Origin: Planctomycetia bacterium
Lineage (GTDB): Bacteria > Planctomycetota > Planctomycetia > Gemmatales > HRBIN36
Assembly: GCA_016795155.1 (NCBI GenBank)
Contig: JAEUIE010000057.1
Span: 1 to 64,000, forward strand
Direction: 5' to 3'
Length of the DNA stretch: 64,000 bases
Shown here: one piece after another, positions 8,886 to 17,442 of the stretch
Layout: each line of letters opens with the position of its first letter
How positions within the stretch are numbered: the first letter of the stretch is position 1
The notes under the pieces: model-generated
Seen by the model: only the letters and a program-made list of their open reading frames with translations
What the model was told of the DNA's origin: nothing
Database searches by the model: none
Translations under genes and position numbers: made by a program

Positions 8886-11800
8886 ATGCTGCGCAGTGTT
8901 CTCGTCGTTCTGTTGCTGCTCACCCCGATTTTTTTCACCCGGGCCGAGGATGCTCCTGCTACCCCCGATGCTCCGCTGCGTGCAGTCTGCATGGTAAATG
9001 CCAAGGAAGGATGGGCCGCAGGTGATGATGGCCTGATCCTCCATACCCTGGACGGTTGGGAATCGTGGGAAACGCAGCACACCCATGTTCGAGCCTCGCT
9101 TCGAAGCATGTGCTTTGTCGATGCCTTTGTTGGATACGCCGTCGGTACCGAAGTGCTGCCTTATGGCCGAGGCACCGCAGGAGTGATTCTGGGAACCACC
9201 GATGGTGGTGTATCCTGGAAGAAGCTGGTTCACCGCGAAATGCCCGGCCTGTATGCTGTCAAATTCATCAATGCTGACGAAGGATTTGTCTTTGGCGATA
9301 CCAATGGTGGCTACGTTGGCGGCATGTTCCGTACCGAGAACGGTGGTAAATCCTGGAAGTCTTGTGATTCTCTCGAAGTAACTCAGGGCTGGACTGCAGG
9401 CACCGTCGTACACGAAGTTCCCGTAGCAGTGGGGCCTGCCGGCAGCGTTGGCATTTTTGAAAAGAACAATGTTCTGCCCTTACCGGGGATAGCCCCAGGA
9501 ACCAGTTGCCTGACTGCAATCACCGTTAAGGATCATGATACCTGGGTGGTAGGTACTCATGGCACGGTTCTGCTGAGCAGAAAAACCGGCGGCAAGAGTT
9601 TCGAGCCAGTGAAGTTGCCTGTTCCCGAATCGGTAGTCAACTGTCTCGATTTCAACACGGTATGTTGCTTGGGTGATCATATCTGGATTGCGGGCCGCCC
9701 TGGTTCGGTGGTCTTTCATTCATGGGATCAGGGTAAAACCTGGGAAGCCCAGCGAACTGGCCAGCCTATGCTCATACACTCAATGACATTCGTCGATGAA
9801 AAGACCGGTTTTGCCTGCGGTGAATTGGGAACCATGCTGTCCACAGTCGATGGTGGCAAAACATGGAAAGTCATGCGACGCGGTGGACATCGCTGTGCTG
9901 TGCTGTTTGTCACTTCTCAAGCCAAACAGTTGCCTTTGGGTTCCATAGCCCTGGTGGGTGGCGATCAGGGGTATTTAAGTGTTGCCCTGCAGGCCGCCAG
10001 CCAGCCTGGAAACTGGAATCGTGATCGAAATCGACTGGCGTATGCCACTCGGGCTGTAGGTGGTTCAGCCAGTGAAGTGCTGCCCCGCATGATTGTTGCT
10101 GACTTCCAGGAGTTCATGCCTGTAGAACAATTAGTCAAATTGTCAGATCAGCAGAAACTGAAAGAGCAGTTTGTGCTCGCGTTGCGCATGTGGCGGCCTT
10201 CGGTTGTTGTGTGTGATTCACCCGATGCCAGTTCCCCGGCTGGTCCACTCGGCTCAACGGTTGCGCTTGCTCTGCGCGAAGCCTGCGAAATATGCAGCAA
10301 AGCTGATGTGTATCCTGATCACGTAACTAAGCTCGATCTGCAACCCTGGCAGCCCATGCGACTGATGACCCGTCGCGTGCCAGCCAGCACTGCTGACTGT
10401 GTTCTCGATCTGGATTTGCCCAGGCCTGTACTCTTTGCCGCAGCCAACGATTTTGCCAACCTGGGCAGACCAGCTTTGTTGGAGAAATATACGCTTGGCC
10501 CTGCGATGGAAGAGTACACCTTATGGAAGACATGGACCGAGCCTGCCGATCTCAAAGCTGACATGATGGCAGGGCTTTCACTCGGTCATGGCGGACAGGC
10601 TCGACGTGAAAAAGTCGAAACCGATGAAGACCGATATCAACTGCTCTTGAAAGCTACCGAAAAGCAGCGAAACGATGCCAAGCCGTTTCAGGTGAAGATG
10701 TTCGATGCAGGCGAAAAGAAACAGTTCTTTGCCAACTTTGAGCATAGTCTGAAAGGCTTGGCGCCGCTTACCATTGGTGATCGCATCGTCGCCCAGGCTC
10801 AGGAGTTTGCAGATAAAGGCGAGTGGACCATGGCCCGTGAGTGCCATCTGATGCTGCTCGACTTGCTGCCCACGCATCGCCTGGCTCCCGAATCATGCAG
10901 GTTCATTACCACCATGATGGGAAGCAGTGAAATCAAGCGTCGATTCGATATGGGCAAAATGACTCATCGTGCAGATTACGTACTGCGTTCATTAAACAGC
11001 AAGCCTACTGAATCGGAGGAAACCCGCTTTGATCGTGTCATTCAGGGGCAACGCACTGTCCTGCAGCGTCGTCGACTTGAACTTCGTCGATGGTACGGCG
11101 GTGCATTGGCAGCGGGTGAAGTCTACTCCGTTCTGAATCCCCTGGGCTATGGCGACCCTGATCTACAACTCTGTCTCCTGGCGAATCAGCGACTCGATGG
11201 CCGAGGAGAGCAGACCCAACTCTGGCAGACTGCCTTACAATGGAAGCAGCCACAGGGCGTCTGGAATGATGCCGTGACGGCTGAGCAATGGATCTCTCAG
11301 AGAATAGGCAATGCTCCCAAACCCATTGTGCAGGCTAGTCGTGCTGCCTCTATGCCCAAACTTGATGGCAAACTGGATGATGAACTGTGGAAGAAGTCGC
11401 CTGTTCATGCCATGAAGAAAACAAGCGGTGTCAGTGAACAGAATGCATCCTTTCAGATGGCATTCGATGACAACTACCTGTACCTCGCGGTTCAATGCAA
11501 GCGAATGGAAAATATGCCTGTCCTGCAGCCTGTCAAACCCCGCAAGCGTGATGATGATCTGCGAGCGTTCGATCGTGTCAGCCTGATGCTCGATCTGGAT
11601 CGCGATTATGGAAGTTATTTCCATCTGGAGTTTGATGCTCGAGGCTGCGTTGCGGAAGATTGCTGTGGCGACCGCTCCTGGAATCCACAGTGGTTCGTGG
11701 AAGTGAACCCAACTGCGGAAGGCTGGACTGCAGAAGTCGCGATTCCTCTGGTAGAGTTGACAGGCAACACCAAGCTGGAAAATGAAGTCTGGGCCATGAA

Positions 11801-11927
11801 CGTTACCAGAATTGTTCCCGGCAAAGGTGTTTCAGCGTTTTCTACTCCCAGCGCGGTTCAACCTCTGCCACAAGGCATGGGTTTGCTGACTTTCAGCAAT
11901 GTCGAAGTCAAAGCGGACAAGAAATAG
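8886..11927 (+). CDS. Secreted propeller protein with CBM9-like C-terminus
   Basis: A 1013-residue exported protein with a signal peptide at about residues 1-20 (MLRSVLVVLLLLTPIFFTRA). Residues about 25-360 hold repeated blades with motifs such as GWAAGDDG, GVILGTTDGGVSWKK and GTMLSTVDGGKTWKV, as in BNR/YCF48-like photosystem-assembly-factor propellers. The centre has no clear domain. Residues about 805-1005 look like a carbohydrate-binding family 9-like domain: PKLDGKLDDELWKKS, FDDNYLYLAVQC, then WTAEVAIPLVEL. A strong AAGGAGGAGG precedes the ATG. Function is unknown; binding of a glycan or surface polymer is a guess. Confidence 0.78.
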   Translation: MLRSVLVVLLLLTPIFFTRAEDAPATPDAPLRAVCMVNAKEGWAAGDDGLILHTLDGWESWETQHTHVRASLRSMCFVDAFVGYAVGTEVLPYGRGTAGVILGTTDGGVSWKKLVHREMPGLYAVKFINADEGFVFGDTNGGYVGGMFRTENGGKSWKSCDSLEVTQGWTAGTVVHEVPVAVGPAGSVGIFEKNNVLPLPGIAPGTSCLTAITVKDHDTWVVGTHGTVLLSRKTGGKSFEPVKLPVPESVVNCLDFNTVCCLGDHIWIAGRPGSVVFHSWDQGKTWEAQRTGQPMLIHSMTFVDEKTGFACGELGTMLSTVDGGKTWKVMRRGGHRCAVLFVTSQAKQLPLGSIALVGGDQGYLSVALQAASQPGNWNRDRNRLAYATRAVGGSASEVLPRMIVADFQEFMPVEQLVKLSDQQKLKEQFVLALRMWRPSVVVCDSPDASSPAGPLGSTVALALREACEICSKADVYPDHVTKLDLQPWQPMRLMTRRVPASTADCVLDLDLPRPVLFAAANDFANLGRPALLEKYTLGPAMEEYTLWKTWTEPADLKADMMAGLSLGHGGQARREKVETDEDRYQLLLKATEKQRNDAKPFQVKMFDAGEKKQFFANFEHSLKGLAPLTIGDRIVAQAQEFADKGEWTMARECHLMLLDLLPTHRLAPESCRFITTMMGSSEIKRRFDMGKMTHRADYVLRSLNSKPTESEETRFDRVIQGQRTVLQRRRLELRRWYGGALAAGEVYSVLNPLGYGDPDLQLCLLANQRLDGRGEQTQLWQTALQWKQPQGVWNDAVTAEQWISQRIGNAPKPIVQASRAASMPKLDGKLDDELWKKSPVHAMKKTSGVSEQNASFQMAFDDNYLYLAVQCKRMENMPVLQPVKPRKRDDDLRAFDRVSLMLDLDRDYGSYFHLEFDARGCVAEDCCGDRSWNPQWFVEVNPTAEGWTAEVAIPLVELTGNTKLENEVWAMNVTRIVPGKGVSAFSTPSAVQPLPQGMGLLTFSNVEVKADKK

Positions 11928-12038
11928 GCAAATCAGGCAAATTGAGGGTTTTTGTTCCCCATCGGAGTTGCATTGACAAAACCAGCTAATCGGGTATGCA
12001 GCCCAGTTGGATTTGTCGATTTCGGTGGGAATGTTTGC

Positions 12039-12956
12039 ATGTCGGATCGAGCTTGGATCTGGCGGGAAGATCAACCGATGGTGCCGTTGCGAAAACCTCG
12101 GCCGTCATCGCGTTATGGGCCGCTCCGTTCGACCGCACCTCATGTGCAAATCAGCCTGCCTGCCATTCCGAGTGCCTGGGAAAATCTGGCTCCTGATGAT
12201 GCTGATGTCCTGACGCTGTTCAGGCGTGAAACGTTGAATCAACCTCGAAGTTCCAGAAGAAAAAAAACGCCAGCCTACCTGGTTGAGCCATTTTCGCTCC
12301 ATTGGTTCCAGGCTGCAGAACGATTGCGATATGGTGGGCCTGGTCGCTGGCTTCCTCGCGTACTCGAATTCGCCAAGCATACCGGCGAAACGCTGCTATC
12401 ATTGGGTAAAACGATTGGCACCGATGCTGCTCAGTTTGCCCGTTGTGGCTGCAAGGTTATTGTCTGCAACAACATGCAGGATGAACTGCAGTTGGTGAAA
12501 CGCAATTTTTACTTGCGTAAGCTGCCAGTCAGAACTATCCATGCACCTTTTACTCAAATACCACTCGATAACGATTCTGTCGATGTGGTGCATCTCGATG
12601 GTCTCCTTCATGAGATGAACAATCCCTATGCAGTCGTCAAAGAAGTCTATCGAGTACTTAAGCCAGGTGGAAAAGTTGTTGCGGTGGTGCCAGCACGTCC
12701 ACGCCGTTGGCAGACGGTTCGCAACCCTCGTCCATTTCATGCAGGGTTCGGAAGTGTGGAGTTGAAACGTCTGTTCCAACCTCATTTCATCGAACACCGT
12801 CGCCAGCGTCGGCATATGCGGCGAAGGGAAATCTGGTGGGGTTACCGCTGGATGCCCAGGCACTGGCTCGAACATTGCTTCGGTAGATATTGGGTACTGA
12901 AGGCTTTCAAGCCCGTACAGCCAATGCAGGATGCAGCCTTGGATCAGGCTGCCTAA
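12039..12956 (+). CDS. Class I SAM-dependent methyltransferase
   Basis: A Rossmann-fold methyltransferase-like protein of about 305 residues from ATG 12039. The visible core is ETLLSLGKTIGTDAAQFARC (motif I region, degenerate Gly motif), VIVCNNMQDEL for motif II, NDSVDVVHLDGLLHEMNNP for motif IV, and VYRVLKPGGKVVAVVP for post-motif VI. The substrate is unknown. The frame is open back to a TTG at 11952, but ATG 12039 better matches where protein-like sequence begins; neither start has a strong ribosome-binding site. The C-terminus is very rich in Arg and Trp. Confidence 0.75.
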   Translation: MSDRAWIWREDQPMVPLRKPRPSSRYGPLRSTAPHVQISLPAIPSAWENLAPDDADVLTLFRRETLNQPRSSRRKKTPAYLVEPFSLHWFQAAERLRYGGPGRWLPRVLEFAKHTGETLLSLGKTIGTDAAQFARCGCKVIVCNNMQDELQLVKRNFYLRKLPVRTIHAPFTQIPLDNDSVDVVHLDGLLHEMNNPYAVVKEVYRVLKPGGKVVAVVPARPRRWQTVRNPRPFHAGFGSVELKRLFQPHFIEHRRQRRHMRRREIWWGYRWMPRHWLEHCFGRYWVLKAFKPVQPMQDAALDQAA

Positions 12957-12991
12957 GTGGCCAAGCATAAGAAGTCATACGAGTCGGGTGC

Positions 12992-13021
12992 CACGGTTTG
13001 CGTGTACTCACGCTAACCGTG
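12992..13021. repeat. Hairpin between convergent genes
   Basis: CACGGTT pairs with AACCGTG and GCGTG pairs with CACGC around a TACT loop, with a single T-T mismatch between the two stem blocks. It sits between the methyltransferase and the convergent sigma-factor gene. There is no T-run on either strand, so it looks more like a dispersed palindromic repeat or an mRNA-stabilising structure than a classic terminator. Confidence 0.5.
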
Positions 13022-13052
13022 CCAATCCACCGCATAGTTACTTTTTGCTGGG

Positions 13053-13976
13053 TTATTCTGTTTCATCCAGTCCACAATCTTCAGACTCATCACATTCCTG
13101 ATCCAATTCAGGCGACTGAATTGGTAGTTGCTGTACGCCTTCCGGTTGCTCCGGAAAAATTGGCAGGAATGGTATCGGTGGTCCCCACCCCAATGCCAAT
13201 GCAATCAGTGCAATGGTGCCCAGGCCTTTAGATGCCTGGAATACTCGATAAAAGACATTGCCGAACGCAAAGATTCCAGTGAGTGAATTGGCTGCAGTGC
13301 TTGCCGTGGTGGTAGCCATCACCACTGCAGGCAAAGCTGAAATCAAGCCTACCGTAGTCAGGCCCATACCCAAAGGCAATAGGAACTGGATGCCTCGCTG
13401 ACTCAGCCTCGACTTTAATCGCTTCTTGGCTCGCTCCAGTTGCCCCTTGACCTGCCCGCGTGACCAGCCCAGTGTTTCTGCCATCTCATCCCGTGTTTGC
13501 CCTTGCCAGTAACACAGTTGCAAAGGCATGCGGTAATGATCTGGCATGCGCTCTACTTCTGCACGCAACAGATCCTGAAGCTCAATATCCGACAGCAATA
13601 ACGTCGGCGATGCTAATACTGGTTCACGGGCACAATCCCGTTCACGGCGGGCTAAGCGTATTCGACGGCGATTCATCGATTTGGATACCCGAATTGCGAC
13701 ACCATGCAGCCAGCTACGCAGAGAATCCTGCTGCCGGATGGAGGATGCTCGTTGAGCAAGAATCAACAGCGTAGCCTGACAGGCATCTTCTACATCGTTG
13801 AGGTTATTCAACTGTTTCGCGCAAACCGAATAGATCAGCCGGGCATAACGTTTGACCAGAATTGAGAAGGCTGCTTCATCACGACGGGCAACATAGCGCT
13901 GCAGTATGCTCTCGTCCGTTTCGGGCTGCATCCAGGCGATGAACGCAGGTAATCTTCGGATATTGCGCGACATCAT
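13053..13976 (-). CDS. ECF sigma factor with membrane-anchored tail
   Basis: A 307-residue RNA polymerase sigma-70-family factor of the extracytoplasmic type. Region 2 covers about residues 25-95 (AFSILVKRYARLIYSVCAKQ, then DVEDACQATLLILAQR). Region 4 covers about 130-185 (LPLQLCYWQGQTRDEMAETL-type helix-turn-helix, then SRGQVKGQLERAKKRLKSRL). After that lie two hydrophobic stretches (about 192-215 and 245-265) and an acidic tail rich in Pro, Glu and Asp. Tailed ECF factors of this kind are characteristic of planctomycetes, where the tail may replace an anti-sigma factor. Targets are unknown. Confidence 0.88.
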   Translation of the reverse strand: MMSRNIRRLPAFIAWMQPETDESILQRYVARRDEAAFSILVKRYARLIYSVCAKQLNNLNDVEDACQATLLILAQRASSIRQQDSLRSWLHGVAIRVSKSMNRRRIRLARRERDCAREPVLASPTLLLSDIELQDLLRAEVERMPDHYRMPLQLCYWQGQTRDEMAETLGWSRGQVKGQLERAKKRLKSRLSQRGIQFLLPLGMGLTTVGLISALPAVVMATTTASTAANSLTGIFAFGNVFYRVFQASKGLGTIALIALALGWGPPIPFLPIFPEQPEGVQQLPIQSPELDQECDESEDCGLDETE

Positions 13977-14286
13977 GTACTCCTGCGCCAGAATCTACCA
14001 TCTAGATTAGTGTCCAACTCCAGATGAGTGGCATGCAATTCGTGTTTGATTTTTGTTTTTTGCAGATTATTCATCTAATGAGGCTGTAATGTTTGTGTCA
14101 GTATTGTCGTCAAACAACCCATAATTCCATGAATTACAGAACAAAACAGTAGCCTGCAGCCTCAAACCCCTTGCCCTACCGGACTTTATAGAAATATACT
14201 AGAGATGTAGATGTATTGTGATTTGATTCCTGCCTGCTCGCCGTTGTTCAAACACCACGAGCCTGCGTACTTGGAGGAGAGAGGCC
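13977..14286. other. Divergent intergenic region
   Basis: This 310-base A/T-rich gap separates the sigma-factor gene and tatA. It holds no credible gene. Apart from the candidate tatA promoter at 14171-14200, I see only T-rich runs near 14040-14065 and no clear palindrome. Confidence 0.5.
14171..14200 (+). promoter_or_regulatory. Candidate tatA promoter
   Basis: TTGCCC at 14171-14176 and TATACT at 14195-14200, spaced by 18 bases, resemble a housekeeping -35/-10 pair. They lie about 87 bases upstream of the TatA start. Confidence 0.35.
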
Positions 14287-14598
14287 ATGTTTGCCTTCTT
14301 TGGTGGCCAGATTGGCTGGATGGAAATTCTGATTATCCTCGGCTTGGGTGTGCTGTTGTTCGGCCGACGCTTGCCCGAAGTTGGGCGCTACTTGGGTAAA
14401 GGCATTGTGGAATTCAAGAAGGGCCTCAAGGGCATTGAAGACGAAGTGGAAACGGTCAACACGGCTTCCAACAGTTATCAGGCCCCTGAACCTCCCAAGC
14501 CACCGCAGCGCATAGCAGCCACCGCACCGAAGTTCACTGATGCAACTGCATCGCCAGTTGACTCTGAAGGCCAACAGCGTTATCAGGCAAATAGCTGA
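14287..14598 (+). CDS. tatA: Sec-independent translocase TatA/E family subunit
   Basis: A 103-residue inner-membrane subunit of the twin-arginine system that exports folded proteins. It has the family layout: a short N-terminus, one membrane helix (about residues 9-24), the FGRRLPEVGRYLGKG hinge and amphipathic helix (about 25-42), then a Lys/Glu-rich stretch and a disordered Pro/Ala/Thr tail. GAGGAGAGAGG lies just upstream of the ATG. The gene stands alone with no tatB or tatC beside it. It ends 21 bases before tRNA-Val, so a readthrough transcript could include the tRNA. Confidence 0.92.
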   Translation: MFAFFGGQIGWMEILIILGLGVLLFGRRLPEVGRYLGKGIVEFKKGLKGIEDEVETVNTASNSYQAPEPPKPPQRIAATAPKFTDATASPVDSEGQQRYQANS

Positions 14599-14619
14599 TA
14601 GTTGGACGGCGATAACTCC

Positions 14620-14692
14620 GGGCGTTTAACTCAGCGGCTAGAGTGCTATCCTCACACGGTAGAAGTCACTGGTTCGAATCCAGTAACGCCCA
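14620..14692 (+). tRNA. tRNA-Val (anticodon CAC)
   Basis: A complete 73-base cloverleaf. Acceptor GGGCGTT (14620-14626) pairs with AACGCCC (14685-14691), with discriminator A at 14692. The D arm is ACTC/GAGT. The anticodon stem CTATC/GGTAG encloses loop CTCACAC, giving anticodon CAC. The T arm is ACTGG/CCAGT with TTCGAAT. CCA is not encoded. A phage integrase starts 134 bases downstream, so the 3' half is the probable attachment site. Confidence 0.95.
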
Positions 14693-14777
14693 TTGATTGA
14701 TAATGAACGTAACCCTTTGGCTTATTGCAGTTTGCACACTGCTTCACGGATGAAGCATGAGGCCTGAAAGTGCCAGA

Positions 14778-14809
14778 CAGGGAGTAGGACTACTCCCTGC
14801 TACTCCCTG
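14778..14809. repeat. Three CTACTCCCTG half-sites before integrase
   Basis: CAGGGAGTAG (14778-14787) and CTACTCCCTG (14790-14799) form a perfect inverted repeat with a two-base gap. A third copy, CTACTCCCTG (14800-14809), follows immediately in direct orientation and ends five bases before the integrase ribosome-binding site. The array lies between the tRNA and the integrase start. It could be integrase arm-type sites or an operator controlling int. Confidence 0.75.
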
Positions 14810-14825
14810 GCACGGAGGCCATCGT

Positions 14826-15851
14826 GTGAAGATTGCATCCCTTCGTCGGCACCATTCCGGGCAATGGATGGTGAAATTAGCTGGCAAATGTCACTATCTG
14901 GGCGTTGTTCGGGAAACCGCTGAACGCCGTTATCGTGAGCTGATTGTTGAGCATTACGGGGCATTTTCCCGTCAGTTGCCCACTTTTGGTGGTGTTACAG
15001 TCGCTGAGTTGTTACAGCAACATGTTGCCGCACAGTTGCAATCCACGCCGGAAAGCTCAAGGGATACTCGAGCGCATTATTACCATCAGGTGACACGTCA
15101 TGCGGTGGAGCTGTACGGATCACTTGATGCTGAATCGTTTGGACCGAAGGCGTTTAAGGCGGTTAGGCAGGCGATGTGTCTGCCTGGACGGCGGGTGAGC
15201 TATGTCAATCATCTTTGCATCAGACTGCGGGCGGCGTGGAAGTGGGGCGTTTCGGAAGAGCTGGTGAGCGAATCGAGCTATAGCCGGTTGCTGACGGTTA
15301 AGGGGCTCGTTGTAGGGGAAATGGGCCTGAAACCGGCGCGTGAAGTGGTTCCTGTGCCTGAAAAGCTGTTTCTGGCCACGTTGCCATTCCTGACCGAGGA
15401 CATAGCCGATCTACTGCGGCTACTGTGGATTACCGGGGCCAGGCCAGGGGAGATTCTGAGCCTAACTCCCGCCGAGCTGGTGAAGGATGGTGCCTACCTG
15501 GTCTATCGTCCTAAAAATCACAAGACGGCCAAACTCAATAAACTGCGGGCCGTTGTCTTTGGCGCTGAAGCCCAGGGGATCCTGAAACGGTACTGGCCCG
15601 CTGAAAAAGATGGCCGTTTCTTTGTTCGTCATGCCAGTACGGGGTCTATTCGAAAAGCTGTGCAAAGGGCCTGTGATCGCGGCAAGTTGGAGCACTGGCA
15701 TCCCTACCAGCTCCGACATGCTGCCGTGACCCGCATTGCTCTCGAGTATGGCAAAGAGGTTGCTACTGCCGTGGCCGGACATGCCAGGGTGCTGACCACA
15801 GAACGATACGACCACGGAGCGGTGGAGCGGGCCAAGAGAGCGGCTGGGTAG
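14826..15851 (+). CDS. int: Tyrosine-recombinase integrase
   Basis: A 341-residue site-specific recombinase that would insert and excise the phage at tRNA-Val. The N-terminal part (about 1-65) suits the arm-binding fold, about 66-160 the SAM-like core-binding domain, and about 180-335 the catalytic domain. Catalytic residues seen are Arg206 in ITGARPGEILSL, Arg297 in YQLRHAAVTRIA, His319 in VAGHARVL and nucleophile Tyr328 in ERYDH. The usual His three residues before Arg297 is Tyr. I chose GTG 14826 because GGAGG lies seven bases upstream; an ATG at 14757 is in frame but lacks such a site. Confidence 0.92.
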   Translation: MKIASLRRHHSGQWMVKLAGKCHYLGVVRETAERRYRELIVEHYGAFSRQLPTFGGVTVAELLQQHVAAQLQSTPESSRDTRAHYYHQVTRHAVELYGSLDAESFGPKAFKAVRQAMCLPGRRVSYVNHLCIRLRAAWKWGVSEELVSESSYSRLLTVKGLVVGEMGLKPAREVVPVPEKLFLATLPFLTEDIADLLRLLWITGARPGEILSLTPAELVKDGAYLVYRPKNHKTAKLNKLRAVVFGAEAQGILKRYWPAEKDGRFFVRHASTGSIRKAVQRACDRGKLEHWHPYQLRHAAVTRIALEYGKEVATAVAGHARVLTTERYDHGAVERAKRAAG

Positions 15852-15868
15852 CCCGTCAAGTGTACATC

Positions 15869-15905
15869 CCCCTGGAATTTCCCAGGGGTATTATTTTTTA
15901 TTTTT
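15869..15905 (+). terminator. Rho-independent terminator of integrase
   Basis: CCCCTGG (15869-15875) pairs with CCAGGGG (15882-15888) around a six-base loop. It is followed by TATTATTTTTTATTTTT. The stem with T-run lies 17 bases after the integrase stop and should insulate it from the genes downstream. Confidence 0.88.
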
Positions 15906-16018
15906 CCTACTGGTGAACAGAATGCCACTGGTGTATTGTACTCCTCACGCAAGAAGCAATAACTTTCCCGATCAGCACTCCCAGTTGGAGCATAGGGGCT
16001 GATCACTGTGAGGTTCTC

Positions 16019-16408
16019 ATGGCTACCCTTCCCCCTGTCGTTACCCGCAAACTCAAGGCCTACTCTGCACTGAAGAAAATCGCAGCCCTGGTTGAAGTGG
16101 AATATCCCCATCTACGCAATGCTTCTCTTTCCAAGATCATCGCCAGGCTGTCCCCGCGTCGCCATTCCCCTGATTTTCGCAGCGTAGTCTGGGATGGAAA
16201 GCATTACATTTTCACGCCTGGACAGGCGGCAATCGTGGAAGTGCTCTGGAAGGCATTGAACCGTGGAACTCCGAAGGTGGGGGCCGGACCGCTGCTGCAT
16301 GCGGCTGATCTGGTGAGCGATAAGGTTTCCAAGTTGTTCGCTGGGCATCCAGCCTGGGGCACGATGATCATGACCGACGGAGTGGGGGTTTACTGGCTGG
16401 CGGATTGA
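16019..16408 (+). CDS. Hypothetical protein
   Basis: A 129-residue basic protein with no family I can name. The N-terminal half has predicted helices (VTRKLKAYSALKKIAALVEV) and an Arg-rich turn. The middle (HYIFTPGQAAIVEVLWKAL) resembles a winged-helix-like helix pair, so DNA binding is possible but unproven. GAGG lies five bases before the ATG. Upstream, GATCAGC (15970-15976) and GCTGATC (15998-16004) form an inverted repeat enclosing a small CTCC/GGAG stem, which could be an operator. Confidence 0.65.
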   Translation: MATLPPVVTRKLKAYSALKKIAALVEVEYPHLRNASLSKIIARLSPRRHSPDFRSVVWDGKHYIFTPGQAAIVEVLWKALNRGTPKVGAGPLLHAADLVSDKVSKLFAGHPAWGTMIMTDGVGVYWLAD

Positions 16409-16461
16409 GCTCGACTACTGGTATAAATCGCCATGTTGGATAATGCTTCCTTTTGCTCGGA

Positions 16462-16776
16462 TCATTCCAAGAACGTTTCAACGATTCCAGTGATGCCACC
16501 GTCTGTTGTGATGGCTGGATCGGTAATGGTGTGTCTCGCTCCGTGTTTGGCTGCATCACTCAATATCCTCTGGAATTCGTAATCGCTACTGATCAGCATG
16601 GGGACAAAGCCGTCTGGCATCATGCCCATTCTAATCAAGTCCAGACATAGGTCTTTATTGCTGAACAGAGGTATCGTTTTTCCATGCGGTGGAATTTCGA
16701 TACTCACAACCCCATAGATGGGGTCTTTGTCGTCGTGGCGTGATTTATCGGTGATGGTGTAGACAGGGAATTGCAT
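16462..16776 (-). CDS. Hypothetical protein
   Basis: A 104-residue acidic to neutral protein of unknown function, with no membrane segment or recognisable motif. The start is supported by CTGGAG seven bases upstream of ATG 16776. It is transcribed leftward, divergently from the DNA-binding protein at 16926, so promoters for both should lie in the 149-base gap between them. Together with the repressor it belongs to the leftward, lysogeny-side gene set; a lysogenic-conversion role is only a guess. Confidence 0.6.
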   Translation of the reverse strand: MQFPVYTITDKSRHDDKDPIYGVVSIEIPPHGKTIPLFSNKDLCLDLIRMGMMPDGFVPMLISSDYEFQRILSDAAKHGARHTITDPAITTDGGITGIVETFLE

Positions 16777-16925
16777 CGGTTACTCCAGGGTGTCCCGCCA
16801 CTCTACCACCCTAGAAAACCGCCTCAAATCAGAATCCCGGTTTTGTCCCAAAAACGGCCCCTGAATCGGCCCGATGGATTATAGCCATTTTGCATACTGG
16901 CCTCATCACGCATATGGGGTGGGCC

Positions 16926-17144
16926 ATGCAAGAGATACTTCCTGCTGATCTGATTACGTTGAACCAGGCGGCTGTGATACTGCCACCGAAGAAAACCGGC
17001 AAGCGGGTCTGCGTAAGCACTATTCGCCGCTGGGGACTACGCGGCAAGATCACGCTTTATCAGTGCAACGGGCTGAAGGTTTCGGAGACGGAGCTGCGGT
17101 CCAAATTCCGCGTCCGCGTCGTCAAGATGGGGGGTGCGGTGTGA
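16926..17144 (+). CDS. Small excisionase-like DNA-binding protein
   Basis: A 72-residue protein with a MerR/excisionase-type winged helix: LITLNQAAVILPPKKTGKRV, then VSTIRRWGLRGKITLYQCNG and a short basic C-terminus. This resembles the planctomycete DUF1580 family and phage excisionases, which bind DNA next to attachment sites and bias recombination toward excision. ATG 16926 is chosen over the ATG at 16890 because GGGGTGGGCC stands directly before it, as also at 21263. Separation from the integrase gene is unusual for an excisionase, so a regulator of other phage genes is also possible. Confidence 0.65.
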   Translation: MQEILPADLITLNQAAVILPPKKTGKRVCVSTIRRWGLRGKITLYQCNGLKVSETELRSKFRVRVVKMGGAV

Positions 17145-17148
17145 TAGG

Positions 17149-17418
17149 TTATTGTTTCTTCTTTCGCCTGCGGTTCCTTCCACCTGCAAGATCGCAATCT
17201 TTGAATTCGTCCATTGAAACCTGCAGTGCGTTACACAGTAATGCGAGCGTATGGGCATTAGGAGCTTTCGCCAAATCTTGTTTGATCTGGTTGATTGTTC
17301 CTACTGCAACTTCGCCATCCGTGGCTTCAGATAAAGATCTAGCGGTAAAGCCCTTTATTTCCATTAACTCGGTGAGTTTCTCACCGTAGGTCATTAGACC
17401 GGATTCCAAGGTAACCAT
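17149..17418 (-). CDS. XRE-family repressor
   Basis: An 89-residue Cro/C1-type helix-turn-helix protein. The domain fills about residues 10-72: KLTELMEIKGFTARSLSEAT is helices 1-2, the EVAVGTINQIKQDL region holds the recognition helix, and LALLCNALQVSMDEF closes the fold. The C-terminus is basic (RNRRRKKKQ). AGGAG lies seven bases before ATG 17418. It is transcribed away from three palindromic operators and faces the early operon, so it is the likely lysogeny repressor. It lacks a self-cleaving C-terminal domain, so RecA-driven autocleavage of the LexA/C1 kind is not expected. Confidence 0.85.
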   Translation of the reverse strand: MVTLESGLMTYGEKLTELMEIKGFTARSLSEATDGEVAVGTINQIKQDLAKAPNAHTLALLCNALQVSMDEFKDCDLAGGRNRRRKKKQ

Positions 17419-17442
17419 GCTATTTCTCCTATTAGCTTCAGA

